In this document: in pieces, positions 1 to 7,261 of the stretch | How positions within the stretch are numbered: the stretch's first letter is position 1 | How the letters are laid out: every line of letters starts with the position of its first letter | Source: Lentisphaerota bacterium | Lineage (GTDB): Bacteria > Verrucomicrobiota > Kiritimatiellia > RFP12 > UBA3636 | Length of the DNA stretch: 12,963 bases | Assembly: GCA_012511845.1 (NCBI GenBank) | Contig: JAAZFF010000008.1 | Coordinates: 1-12,963, forward strand | Direction: 5' to 3' | Notes under the pieces: model-generated | Told to the model about the DNA's origin: nothing | What the model saw: only the letters and a program-made list of their open reading frames with translations | Databases searched by the model: none | Program-made: the position numbers and the translations under genes

Positions 1-810
1 CCTGTATATTGTTGACCAAAAACGATATACCGGAGAAGTATTTTTGACTTTCACCGGATAAGTATAATAGGCGATGCCTTCATACTTCCAGTCGTGAGAA
101 AGATTTTCAATTATATTTGATTTTTCATTTTCAGAAATGGTAAAAAAATGACCCTGATAAATCGATGACCAAAAACGGAAAACCGGTTTTGTACCCGGAG
201 CAGCATCTGCAGGTACATAATAAGCGACGCCTTCATACTTCCAGTCGTGAGAAAGATTTTCAATTATATTTGATTTTTCATTTTCAGAAATGGTGAAAAA
301 ATGGCCTTGATAAACCGGTGACCAGAAACGATAAACAGGAGTCAGGTTAGTGGAAACTGCATCTGCAAAATACTCAAAGATCAGATGATTGTTAGTATTG
401 CAACTTTCTGAAACACGGTTTTCGAACTCAATAAAGGCACACAGGCTGTTGGTCCCCTCCCGAACCTCAATTGACGAAACCTCTATAGTTCGAGAATTTC
501 CCGATTGCAGTATTCCGACCTCTTCCCACCCTTCACCAACTTCACCAACATCCGGCCAACCATGCGAACGTGTATGCCATACATCAAGATACTTGCCATC
601 CCCCGGCGCATTTCCTTGATTTTCAACAACCAGATTTACAGATATAACTTGTCCTTCCACTATGCCGGTCGGACATGAAGCAGAGGAGATTACAAAATCA
701 GGCAACAACGGTGCAGCGAATGAAAAGGCAGTTTTTAAAAGCAAGATGAAAACTGCAACTGGCAGGACAGCTGAAGTATTAAATTGTCTTTTTACTCTTT
801 TTAGTTTCAC
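1..810 (-). CDS. Secreted CARDB plus DUF5648-like repeat protein, partial (C-terminus beyond window)
   Basis: I read a continuous open frame of 270 codons from GTG at 810-808 to the left edge, with no stop, so the C-terminus is missing. Residues 1-32 look like a signal peptide: a basic n-region (KLKRVKR), then VLPVAVFILLL and a likely cut near SFA-A. Residues about 36-145 match a CARDB-type Ig-like fold (DFVISS..., VNLVVENQGNAPG, ending CNTNNHL). From residue 158, 51-residue repeats begin with PVYRFW and contain GHFFTISENEK and WKYEGVAYY. This resembles the DUF5648 repeat (PF18885 as I recall it), found in secreted and cell-wall proteins. Two repeats are complete and a third starts at residue 260. 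The GTG overlaps the TGA of the upstream WG-repeat gene (GTGA), so translation is probably coupled. It is the only visible start that gives a proper signal peptide. Its role is probably extracellular binding or adhesion; the ligand is unknown. Confidence 0.88.
   Translation of the reverse strand, partial: MKLKRVKRQFNTSAVLPVAVFILLLKTAFSFAAPLLPDFVISSASCPTGIVEGQVISVNLVVENQGNAPGDGKYLDVWHTRSHGWPDVGEVGEGWEEVGILQSGNSRTIEVSSIEVREGTNSLCAFIEFENRVSESCNTNNHLIFEYFADAVSTNLTPVYRFWSPVYQGHFFTISENEKSNIIENLSHDWKYEGVAYYVPADAAPGTKPVFRFWSSIYQGHFFTISENEKSNIIENLSHDWKYEGIAYYTYPVKVKNTSPVYRFWSTIYR
71..313 (-). repeat. Near-identical tandem coding repeat, period 153 bp
   Basis: Two copies of a 90-base block, 71-160 and 224-313, differ at only 4 positions. 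The stretch 76-141 is identical over 66 bases to 229-294. The period of 153 bp equals 51 codons, so the repeat keeps frame and encodes the DUF5648-like modules. A third unit begins at the left edge (about 1-25 shares the first part of the unit). Third-codon positions have hardly diverged, which suggests recent duplication or gene conversion. Confidence 0.93.
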
Positions 811-2417
811 CGCTCCGAACTGCTCCCATAAAACTCAAGGCCTTTAATGTCCGCAGGCGTAAATCCATAGAAAACGGAATCTTCGTGACCGGAAGTTCCC
901 CACTCAATCCCATCATATATACATGGCAGAATCTCTTTTCCTTCTATGTTGATCAATCCCCATGATGACTCTTTTCTTGCAGGAATCAATCCATTCCACA
1001 ACTCTCCGATTTCAGCATATTTCGGCTTTATAGTCCAGTTTCCGTCTTTGTCTATCAAGCCTGATTTGCCGCCGCTAATAGCGACTTGCAACTCCGGAAT
1101 TGTTATAATGTGTTCCGGTTTTTCAACTTGAACGCCGTGGATATCAAACCAGATTGTGTCGTTTTCCTTTTCAGTCCTAATCAAGTTGCCATCCCGGGCA
1201 ACTGAACTGTATTCGACAGCAACAATCTCATCTCCATCTTCAATTCTTATTACCCCCCACCTGTCTCGTCTTTCTACTGCAGCCAGATGTTTAAGATCAT
1301 CCGGCATAGGCAATATACGTGAGTAGCGTAAATCAGTTTTAAAAACTCCTTTTTTTAAATCTAAAAGTCCGACTCCTCCATTTGCCCTGCCAAGAAAAAC
1401 CCCAGAATCGGGAGATTGTATTTCTTCAAGAACAAAGTCAAACTTCTTGATTCCTTCGGAGTTGATTATTCCCCACAAATTATTAGTATCTCTTGCAGCC
1501 CACAGCTGATCACTCCCTGATATTCCAAGAGCTTCCAGTGTTTTATAGAGCGGCGCAACAGCAACAGAGCCATTTGCATTGACAATTCCCCAGCGTTCTT
1601 CAACTGCAATATTCAATGATTCTCCACACCAGGTTCCCAGGGCATCAAAGAGAGCTTCAGTTATACGCTTTCCATCTCTATCAATTATCCCCCATTTACC
1701 ATTCTGTAAAAAACTCCAGTATCGCGGTTCATCAGCGAACCAAATCAAGTTTTCAAACTCAGGCTCTGCGACCCAATTGCCGGTATTATCGATCAAGCCC
1801 CATTTGTCTGATTTCTTAACAGCAGCACGCCCGGATCTGAAGGGAGTTACCTCTTTGAAGAGCGGCGGGATTCGCTCTGCACCTCTACGATCCATAAAAC
1901 CTGACAACCCGTTTTTATCAATACATATAATCAGTTCATCATCCTGGCGCATAAATGCGCCTGTCGGCGAAGTATATCCGATTATACTGCCATTCGTATT
2001 TATATACGCAAAACTTCTTTCTGATAAAGAGACAACAGCTATATTTTGCCGGAATTCGGGGATAGGCCTTTCCGGAAAGACTGAGTAAAGGTCGCCCAGC
2101 GGCTGACTTGTCACCGGCTGAGCATCGAGATTTATGAACAATCCGGGGCTTCCGGCATCGGATTGTTCCTGCACCCATACAAAACCCTCGCTCCACTTGC
2201 CGCAAGCCTCATATCGGGGAGACAGGAGCAATCTGCCATCGACAGGACTTATAAAACCAATTTTATCATTTTCGATAACAAGCAATGGCGATTCAACTGC
2301 ACTGACTGATGCGCCGTCTGCAATAGAGCCAGTTTCAGAATACGCATGATTCCCCGATGTTTGCAGAACAAACAAGAAGCTGAATAGAAGGATCATATTT
2401 GCCGCCGGGTTTTTCAT
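807..2417 (-). CDS. Exported WG-repeat protein
   Basis: A 536-residue protein with an N-terminal signal peptide (residues 1 to about 26; hydrophobic core MILLFSFLFVLQ). The rest is built from WG (KWG-type) repeats of about 35-50 residues, each with a core like WGLIDNTGNW or WGIIDRDGK followed by a hydrophobic/aromatic stretch such as AEPEFEN. Clear WG cores lie near residues 206, 242, 276, 315, 387 and 486. Degenerate ones lie near 53, 172 and 452, where W is replaced by I, S or S before G. In known families these repeats form beta-rich scaffolds, often secreted, with no assigned enzymatic role. No catalytic motif is visible. The ATG follows the TAG of the SGNH gene after one base (TAG-A-ATG), with a weak purine-rich site (GAAAGAG) just upstream, and its TGA overlaps the next gene's GTG. 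It probably works with its two co-encoded exported neighbours, but the function is unknown. Confidence 0.9.
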   Translation of the reverse strand: MKNPAANMILLFSFLFVLQTSGNHAYSETGSIADGASVSAVESPLLVIENDKIGFISPVDGRLLLSPRYEACGKWSEGFVWVQEQSDAGSPGLFINLDAQPVTSQPLGDLYSVFPERPIPEFRQNIAVVSLSERSFAYINTNGSIIGYTSPTGAFMRQDDELIICIDKNGLSGFMDRRGAERIPPLFKEVTPFRSGRAAVKKSDKWGLIDNTGNWVAEPEFENLIWFADEPRYWSFLQNGKWGIIDRDGKRITEALFDALGTWCGESLNIAVEERWGIVNANGSVAVAPLYKTLEALGISGSDQLWAARDTNNLWGIINSEGIKKFDFVLEEIQSPDSGVFLGRANGGVGLLDLKKGVFKTDLRYSRILPMPDDLKHLAAVERRDRWGVIRIEDGDEIVAVEYSSVARDGNLIRTEKENDTIWFDIHGVQVEKPEHIITIPELQVAISGGKSGLIDKDGNWTIKPKYAEIGELWNGLIPARKESSWGLINIEGKEILPCIYDGIEWGTSGHEDSVFYGFTPADIKGLEFYGSSSER

Positions 2418-2418
2418 T

Positions 2419-5226
2419 CTACTCTTTCAACCCCCTGACAATTGCGCTTCTGATAATTTCTTCTATGCGCTTGTAGCCTCCTGACATAAAATGAAGCCCA
2501 TCATCATTTTGATCATGGGGCACGTTCTCTACATCTGCCACCATATATTTCGTATGTCGCTTTGTCACTGTATGGGAGCGGATAAGCCGATTTAAGCCGA
2601 CCAGCTCCTGCTGCTTTTGCGAACTGTATAATCCGTAATCACTTCTCATTTTCGGCAGAGTAACAGCAATAATCAATGTGCGCCCACGTCCCTCGCGAAG
2701 AGATAATATGTTGTTTAACCCTGCCTTCCAGCTTGAAAACATGCTAGAGCTGCTTTTGCCTGCTATTACATCATTTGCTCCTATAAAATATATAACAACA
2801 AGCGTGTTCGGTCCGGAACGCAAAGCAGAGTTTGGAAATGGTCGCGTAGAATCGGGTATCATTCCGTTCAGGTGATTGATGCGGGCACCCGGGTACCCGC
2901 AGTGGTTGGGACCATGTCCATTCGTATCATGACCTTGCCAGGGAATATTCGCATTTAAATCCTGTTGAAGAAATCCACGGAAGCCCTGGTAATTTACATC
3001 TGCCCTGTTCCCGTAGCTGCTGCCGCTCCATGCTGATGCCGAGGGATAGCTCAACCAGGGATTTCCCCACAATGGAGTTTGCAGTGTACCACTTCGAGTA
3101 CGCCTCACTCCATAAGTCAGTGAATCGCCGATGGCAACAATTGTTTGTCCTGAAAGCATAACTTTGTCGCTTTCAGAAACAATCTGGTTATCATAACTTT
3201 TCACAACACACGCTACACTTACAGATGTTCCCACAGGCCATTCTCCATTTACCTGGAGTTCAACTTCAATATCCTCATCAGCCCTGCCCGGTATCTGAAC
3301 TTCACTTTCGTACGGAACTTTGAAAAAGCTGCCTGGCAATTTGTATGCTAGTCGTGTCGGATTGGAAAATCGTATATATCGTTTAAAATCTGCACCTTCA
3401 TGTGTTATACCTTTAAAGCGTATTTTTGCCGAAGGAATATCAGTTAGAAACCCTCCATAATGCGGCAGAACAAGAATTCCGGGATTTGCAAGCTCCGTTT
3501 GCGGTACAGGATCTGAGCCTGCACTCATTCCCGCATGCCATGCTTCAATTTCTGTTTTAAACACAGGATCAGCAATTGCCGAATCGTCATCAGACACAGG
3601 ATGTGATATTACCCAAAGTTCAGCACATATATTTGTATTAATTGGCGGTTCACCTGGCATTGTGACGGCGGAAGCCAAATGACGTCCCCAAAGACCATGC
3701 GTATCTTTTTTCATTATCACAGTTCCTGAAAGACCTTCAATGTTAGCCTCATAATCCGGTTTGGCATACAAGTTCCTGAAACGTACGCTCCCCAAATGGT
3801 CGAGGGTAATTTTGTAATGTCCACCAACAACGAGTTCAAGATCTATCGTCTGAATGCCACCATAGGATGTGTTTTGAAATGTAAATGCTCTCGTATCTCC
3901 TGAAATAGGATCGATTTTCATTACATAAGCTTCAGTTCCTCCGTCTCGTCCCGGATCACCAAGTGAAAAGCGTACGGGCGCCAGCAACGACTTGTCGGAC
4001 ACACCTCCCGGTCCGGCTGGATTGGAGTAATTTTGCACTTCTTCGGCGTCATCCACTCCGTCTCGATCTGTATCACGCCGTCGTGGATGCGTCCTGTATA
4101 AAACCTCCAGACTATTGGACAATCCGTCTCCGTCTGGATCTCCTTCCAGTCCATGTATTCCCGATGCATCATATGCCAGAAGTCGATGCGCTACCTCGTA
4201 ACCATCGCCAAGCATGTCCCCATCAGTATCCCAATAGAACGGATCGAGCTGCCCATGCAGGAATTCTTCAGTTACATCTAGCCCATCCCTGTCTATATCT
4301 CCAGGATTGTCGGGCACGGATGGATTGAGTTCTCTGCCGGTTCCTCTTTCCGGATTATAGTAATAGAACTCAATACCGTCTATTATGCCGTCTCCATCAC
4401 TGTCAGGATTATTTTCATCTAGGTAATCCATAGCCTTGATGCTAAGTGCTAGGGGTGTATGAAGGAGTTCACCGGAAAAACTCCAACCCGCAGAGTTTTT
4501 TTGAGCGCCGACAGTGCCGCTGAGTGAGTTTGTTGTATCGAGAACCAAATCACGATAGCGCCATGTCATTACTCCGCTTTTTTTTATCTCAACTTGAAAA
4601 GATATTTTCGAGTCGAGGTCATTCTCTATCTCCAGATTTTCCCAGCATATTACTATACTTTTTAAATTTTCAGATATAAACGTCCAGTAGCGGCAATCAG
4701 GTGATGTATAGGAAAGTTGGTTTTGCCAGAAAGGACATATAAACGTCTGATTTGTCAAAGCTGCAGGGAGTGCAGCCGGAACTGCTGTTGTCGAAAAATC
4801 CGGACTGAACGCCAGCACTCCATTCCGGCACACCCACAAATCAGTCAGGTTGCTGCCTCCCCAGTTAAAAGGAAACGGGAGCTGTATCCCGGTTTTAAAA
4901 CCCGTTGATGTCAAGTCTGTAAAAATTCCGGGGTCTGCACCGTCTTTCCACTGAAAGTCTCCCTTTTCCACTTCGCCCCAAACAGCTATGCATGTGCGCT
5001 CTTCTTCATCATTTAAACCATCCCAATCAGAGTCAGGTTTTACCAGATACGCCAGTCGTGTGTACGGATCCCAGCTTCTCGCACCGGCAGGACCGAACAG
5101 TCCCTCCATGTCATCTTGTGGAAAAAGAGCTGTTCCGTGCAAATTGAATGTCAGCAATATATTAATACAAAAGAAAAAAGGTGAAAATCCTTTTTTCATT
5201 TTTCTCATATAAGATAATGCATCCAT
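2419..5226 (-). CDS. Exported multidomain SGNH/GDSL hydrolase with TSP3-like calcium repeats
   Basis: A 935-residue protein. Near the N-terminus lies a signal peptide (KKGFSPFFFCINILLTFNL). Residues about 110-265 hold a beta-rich module resembling the FPF-YG/NGxLxF type of secreted adhesion proteins (LPFPFNWGG, then WVCRNGVLAF). Calcium-binding thrombospondin-3-like DxDxDG loops occur near residues 65, 274, 308, 333, 362 and 385. Residues about 410-690 look like a beta-sandwich linker region. The C-terminal 240 residues are an SGNH esterase/lipase domain with all blocks present: GDSL (nucleophile S702), GYPG (777-780), GAND (816-819) and D909-GL-H912. It is therefore probably an active extracellular esterase or deacetylase, for example on acetylated glycans; the substrate is an inference. 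Starts at 5226, 5208 (MRKMKK) or 5199 (MKKGF) all keep the signal peptide and none has a clear ribosome site. If the weak promoter upstream is real, 5208 or 5199 is more likely than 5226. Confidence 0.92.
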   Translation of the reverse strand: MDALSYMRKMKKGFSPFFFCINILLTFNLHGTALFPQDDMEGLFGPAGARSWDPYTRLAYLVKPDSDWDGLNDEEERTCIAVWGEVEKGDFQWKDGADPGIFTDLTSTGFKTGIQLPFPFNWGGSNLTDLWVCRNGVLAFSPDFSTTAVPAALPAALTNQTFICPFWQNQLSYTSPDCRYWTFISENLKSIVICWENLEIENDLDSKISFQVEIKKSGVMTWRYRDLVLDTTNSLSGTVGAQKNSAGWSFSGELLHTPLALSIKAMDYLDENNPDSDGDGIIDGIEFYYYNPERGTGRELNPSVPDNPGDIDRDGLDVTEEFLHGQLDPFYWDTDGDMLGDGYEVAHRLLAYDASGIHGLEGDPDGDGLSNSLEVLYRTHPRRRDTDRDGVDDAEEVQNYSNPAGPGGVSDKSLLAPVRFSLGDPGRDGGTEAYVMKIDPISGDTRAFTFQNTSYGGIQTIDLELVVGGHYKITLDHLGSVRFRNLYAKPDYEANIEGLSGTVIMKKDTHGLWGRHLASAVTMPGEPPINTNICAELWVISHPVSDDDSAIADPVFKTEIEAWHAGMSAGSDPVPQTELANPGILVLPHYGGFLTDIPSAKIRFKGITHEGADFKRYIRFSNPTRLAYKLPGSFFKVPYESEVQIPGRADEDIEVELQVNGEWPVGTSVSVACVVKSYDNQIVSESDKVMLSGQTIVAIGDSLTYGVRRTRSGTLQTPLWGNPWLSYPSASAWSGSSYGNRADVNYQGFRGFLQQDLNANIPWQGHDTNGHGPNHCGYPGARINHLNGMIPDSTRPFPNSALRSGPNTLVVIYFIGANDVIAGKSSSSMFSSWKAGLNNILSLREGRGRTLIIAVTLPKMRSDYGLYSSQKQQELVGLNRLIRSHTVTKRHTKYMVADVENVPHDQNDDGLHFMSGGYKRIEEIIRSAIVRGLKE

Positions 5227-5233
5227 TTGAATT

Positions 5234-5262
5234 TATATATCAGTGTGATTTGGATTTAACAA
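5234..5262 (-). promoter_or_regulatory. Weak candidate sigma70-type promoter for the secreted-protein block
   Basis: On the minus strand TTGTTA (5262-5257) and TATATA (5239-5234) are separated by 17 bases. Each matches the consensus at 4 of 6 positions. The predicted start would fall around 5227, giving a short leader for translation from 5208 or 5199. This AT-rich gap would contain such matches by chance fairly often. The position at the only sizeable gap in the window is the main support. Confidence 0.25.
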
Positions 5263-5299
5263 ACCATCAAGAGAGAGCTTATAGCTATTTGTTTCCCCA

Positions 5300-5318
5300 A
5301 CGTTGTAAAATACAACGT
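5300..5318 (-). other. Perfect 8-bp inverted repeat with 3-base loop after the M14-like gene
   Basis: ACGTTGTA (5300-5307) and TACAACGT (5311-5318) are exact reverse complements around AAA. The repeat begins one base past the TAG of the M14-like gene (5322-5320). In the transcript it would form a compact hairpin. The bases after it on the minus strand are TGGGG, not a U-run, so it is not a canonical intrinsic terminator. It could be an RNA-end or attenuation hairpin, or a protein-binding palindrome. Confidence 0.5.
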
Positions 5319-5319
5319 G

Positions 5320-6453
5320 CTATACGTTTTCCAATTTCCCTATATTGCTTTTGCAGCAGTAATGTTTCACCGGCAAATGCAAATGAATTTCTAAAGTAAG
5401 GGCACCACATTTTGGTTCATTTTCAAGAAATGACCGAAGAGATGGAATAAGCCAGCATGAAGAGGACTTCTCATCTGCCTGAAATTTCTCTGAGCCATAT
5501 TCCGGATTGAGAGCCTGTGCAAACATGTTAATCCATGCTTCATTTTCAGAAGTATGGGAATTCGTGCCACCTTCCTGTATCAGATTGTCGACAAGACGTA
5601 CGCCCGCAGAATCGAGAGCAGGAGATGCGCATAAAGACAAAACCAACGCAGGATTGCATCTTTTCGCCCAGCGTTGCAAATCGTTCTTTATAATATAAGT
5701 TTCGTACAAGTCAGGTCTTTTATCTTTTGGATTTAACTTCTGTTCTTTAAAACTCTCGTCAGCGATATACCTGCCTCTGCAAACATCATCCAGATTTGCA
5801 AATGGAATCGCCCAAACGCACCAGTTAACAGGTTTCGCCCTTGAAATGGCATCGAGCATTCCATCCAATACCCATGAACCGGGAGTTTCTCCCCCGTTTT
5901 CTCTTGCCACAAGAAAAAGCCCGCGCGGGTTTGAACATGCATCGCAACCTTTATATATAGAGTTATTCAACCGTTTCAACATACGACCGGAGTGGGTAAT
6001 CCCGATATTTCGTTCAGTCCAGTAGCCCCTGGACTGGCGTTTCAGTGTTTCAAGCTCTTCTCTGCCGAATGGAAAGCAAAATGCAAATTCAGATGGTGCA
6101 GCAGGATATGGCACATGCCAGGTAAGTGATAAAACACCGTCGTCTGACAGTTTTTTATCGGGTCTTTTAAGACGCACCCAGTTTTTGTCTATTTCCCTGA
6201 ATACGGGACGACACGCATCAGTATTATCTTCATGCCCTATATTATCAGCAAAGCACAGTGTCAGGGCGAGTGTTTCCGGTAGCGGCAACTTATTTTTGTC
6301 GTTGTCCTCAGACATTTTAAAATAAAACCAGGTGACACGAGGGCTGCCGCGTGTTTCAGGGGTAAACTCAACTTCAACGACATTGTCAGCTCGGCTTACC
6401 TTTAAAACACGTACATTTCCTTCCGGGAATCTGTCTGATATTCTAAGTGCCAT
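5320..6453 (-). CDS. M14 carboxypeptidase-like pseudoenzyme (cytosolic carboxypeptidase type)
   Basis: A 377-residue protein with no signal peptide, so probably cytoplasmic. The N-terminal 130 residues resemble the beta-sandwich preceding M14 domains of cytosolic carboxypeptidases (WFYFKMS near 42-48; PVFREIDKNWVR 83-94). The M14-like region follows: RGLFLVARENGGETPGSWVLDG (177-198) aligns with the family motif A-R-x-H-P-G-E-T-P-G-S. The first zinc ligand His is Asn186, while Glu189 is kept. The usual NPDG is NLDD (220-223), and the second His motif (D-L-H-G-H) reads SLCAS (273-277). A C-terminal LTLEIHL retains a Glu (355) at the expected general-base position. It is thus probably catalytically dead, or uses another metal site. 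There are 13 cysteines, including CDAC (170-173), and a C-terminal His/Cys cluster. The ATG lies 15 bases after the ATPase stop with no ribosome site, suggesting coupled translation. The fold assignment is from motifs and the role is unknown. Confidence 0.78.
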   Translation of the reverse strand: MALRISDRFPEGNVRVLKVSRADNVVEVEFTPETRGSPRVTWFYFKMSEDNDKNKLPLPETLALTLCFADNIGHEDNTDACRPVFREIDKNWVRLKRPDKKLSDDGVLSLTWHVPYPAAPSEFAFCFPFGREELETLKRQSRGYWTERNIGITHSGRMLKRLNNSIYKGCDACSNPRGLFLVARENGGETPGSWVLDGMLDAISRAKPVNWCVWAIPFANLDDVCRGRYIADESFKEQKLNPKDKRPDLYETYIIKNDLQRWAKRCNPALVLSLCASPALDSAGVRLVDNLIQEGGTNSHTSENEAWINMFAQALNPEYGSEKFQADEKSSSCWLIPSLRSFLENEPKCGALTLEIHLHLPVKHYCCKSNIGKLENV

Positions 6454-6468
6454 TATATGAATTAATAT

Positions 6469-7245
6469 TTATACTGTAATCGATCCTACACTTATGTTCA
6501 TGTCCTCGGCATCTTCAACCTTTTCAACGCGTCCACCTTTAATCCATGCTATCCGATCCGAGGCTTTAAGCATCTTGTAATCGTGCGTTGCCGTAATAAC
6601 GGTGACACCCTGATTTTTACATAGCTCTGAAAGCAGTTCTATTATTTCCTCACCTGTTTTCTGATCAAGGTTTGCAGTAGGTTCGTCTGCCAGAATAATT
6701 GCGGGATCGTTGGCCAGTGCCCGGGCTATGGCGACCCTCTGCTGCTGTCCGCCTGACATTTCATCAGGCGTGTGATCGAGCCGGTGACCGAGGCCTACAA
6801 TTTCCATTACCTCCGTTGCCCTTTCAGTTGCCCTTGCATCGCTTTCTCCCAGAAACGTCAAGGGCAGCATTACATTGCCGAGCCCTGTCAGCCAGGGTAT
6901 AAGATTGTATGTCTGGAAAACATAGCCGATATGCTTGCAGCGAAAATACGACAGTTCTCTCGAAGCCAGTTTGGGGAGAGAGACTCCACCGATGGACACC
7001 TCACCCGCTGATGGTTTATCAAGAGCACCTATCATATTGAACAGTGTCGATTTGCCGGAGCCTGAGGGGCCCATTATTGAGAGGTATTCTTCACGATAAA
7101 CATCGATACTTACTTTACTCAGGGCATATACCTTTTCGTCACCTTTTGAGAATATTTTATCAACGCCGCGGACAGATACAAGAACCTCCTTGCCTTTGGG
7201 GGGTGGAGGCGGGGTGTACAGAACGTTATCTCTTTCTTCAGACAT
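6469..7245 (-). CDS. ABC transporter ATP-binding protein, LolD/MacB type
   Basis: A 258-residue, apparently complete ATPase subunit. Walker A is GPSGSGKST (59-67), the Q-loop is VFQTYNLIPWLT (Gln111), the signature is MSGGQQQR (163-170), Walker B is IILADEPTANLD (183-194), and the H-loop His is in ATHD (His221). The PTANLD and YNLIPWLTGLGNV pattern places it with the LolD/MacB/FtsE group, which pairs with FtsX-type permeases such as the one encoded upstream. It would hydrolyse ATP on the cytoplasmic face to drive periplasmic movements, not classical translocation. The N-terminus has a short proline-rich extension (TPPPPPKGKE). A good ribosome site, AGAAGGAA, lies 10 bases before the ATG and overlaps the stop of the OPT-like C-terminal segment. 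The stop is TAA, and the next gene starts five codons later in the same frame. Confidence 0.96.
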   Translation of the reverse strand: MSEERDNVLYTPPPPPKGKEVLVSVRGVDKIFSKGDEKVYALSKVSIDVYREEYLSIMGPSGSGKSTLFNMIGALDKPSAGEVSIGGVSLPKLASRELSYFRCKHIGYVFQTYNLIPWLTGLGNVMLPLTFLGESDARATERATEVMEIVGLGHRLDHTPDEMSGGQQQRVAIARALANDPAIILADEPTANLDQKTGEEIIELLSELCKNQGVTVITATHDYKMLKASDRIAWIKGGRVEKVEDAEDMNISVGSITV

Positions 7246-7261
7246 TTATTTATGATTCCTT

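Noticed and set aside
71..313. CRISPR-like direct repeats
   Set aside because: There are only two to three units, the period is 153 bp, and the between-unit sequence is also homologous. They encode in-frame protein repeats.
389..847. Plus-strand ORFs at 389-619 and 662-847
   Set aside because: They are antisense to the continuous minus-strand CARDB/DUF5648 frame, have no recognisable domain and no ribosome site, while the minus strand shows a signal peptide and repeats.
3963..4328. Plus-strand ORF opposite the calcium-repeat region of the SGNH gene
   Set aside because: It is a mirror of the DxDxDG-rich coding sequence and lies wholly inside a well-supported gene; the composition is biased and no domain is recognisable.
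5300..5318. Intrinsic (rho-independent) terminator
   Set aside because: The stem is AT-rich and is followed by TGGGG, not a T-run, on the minus strand. On the plus strand there is no gene to terminate.
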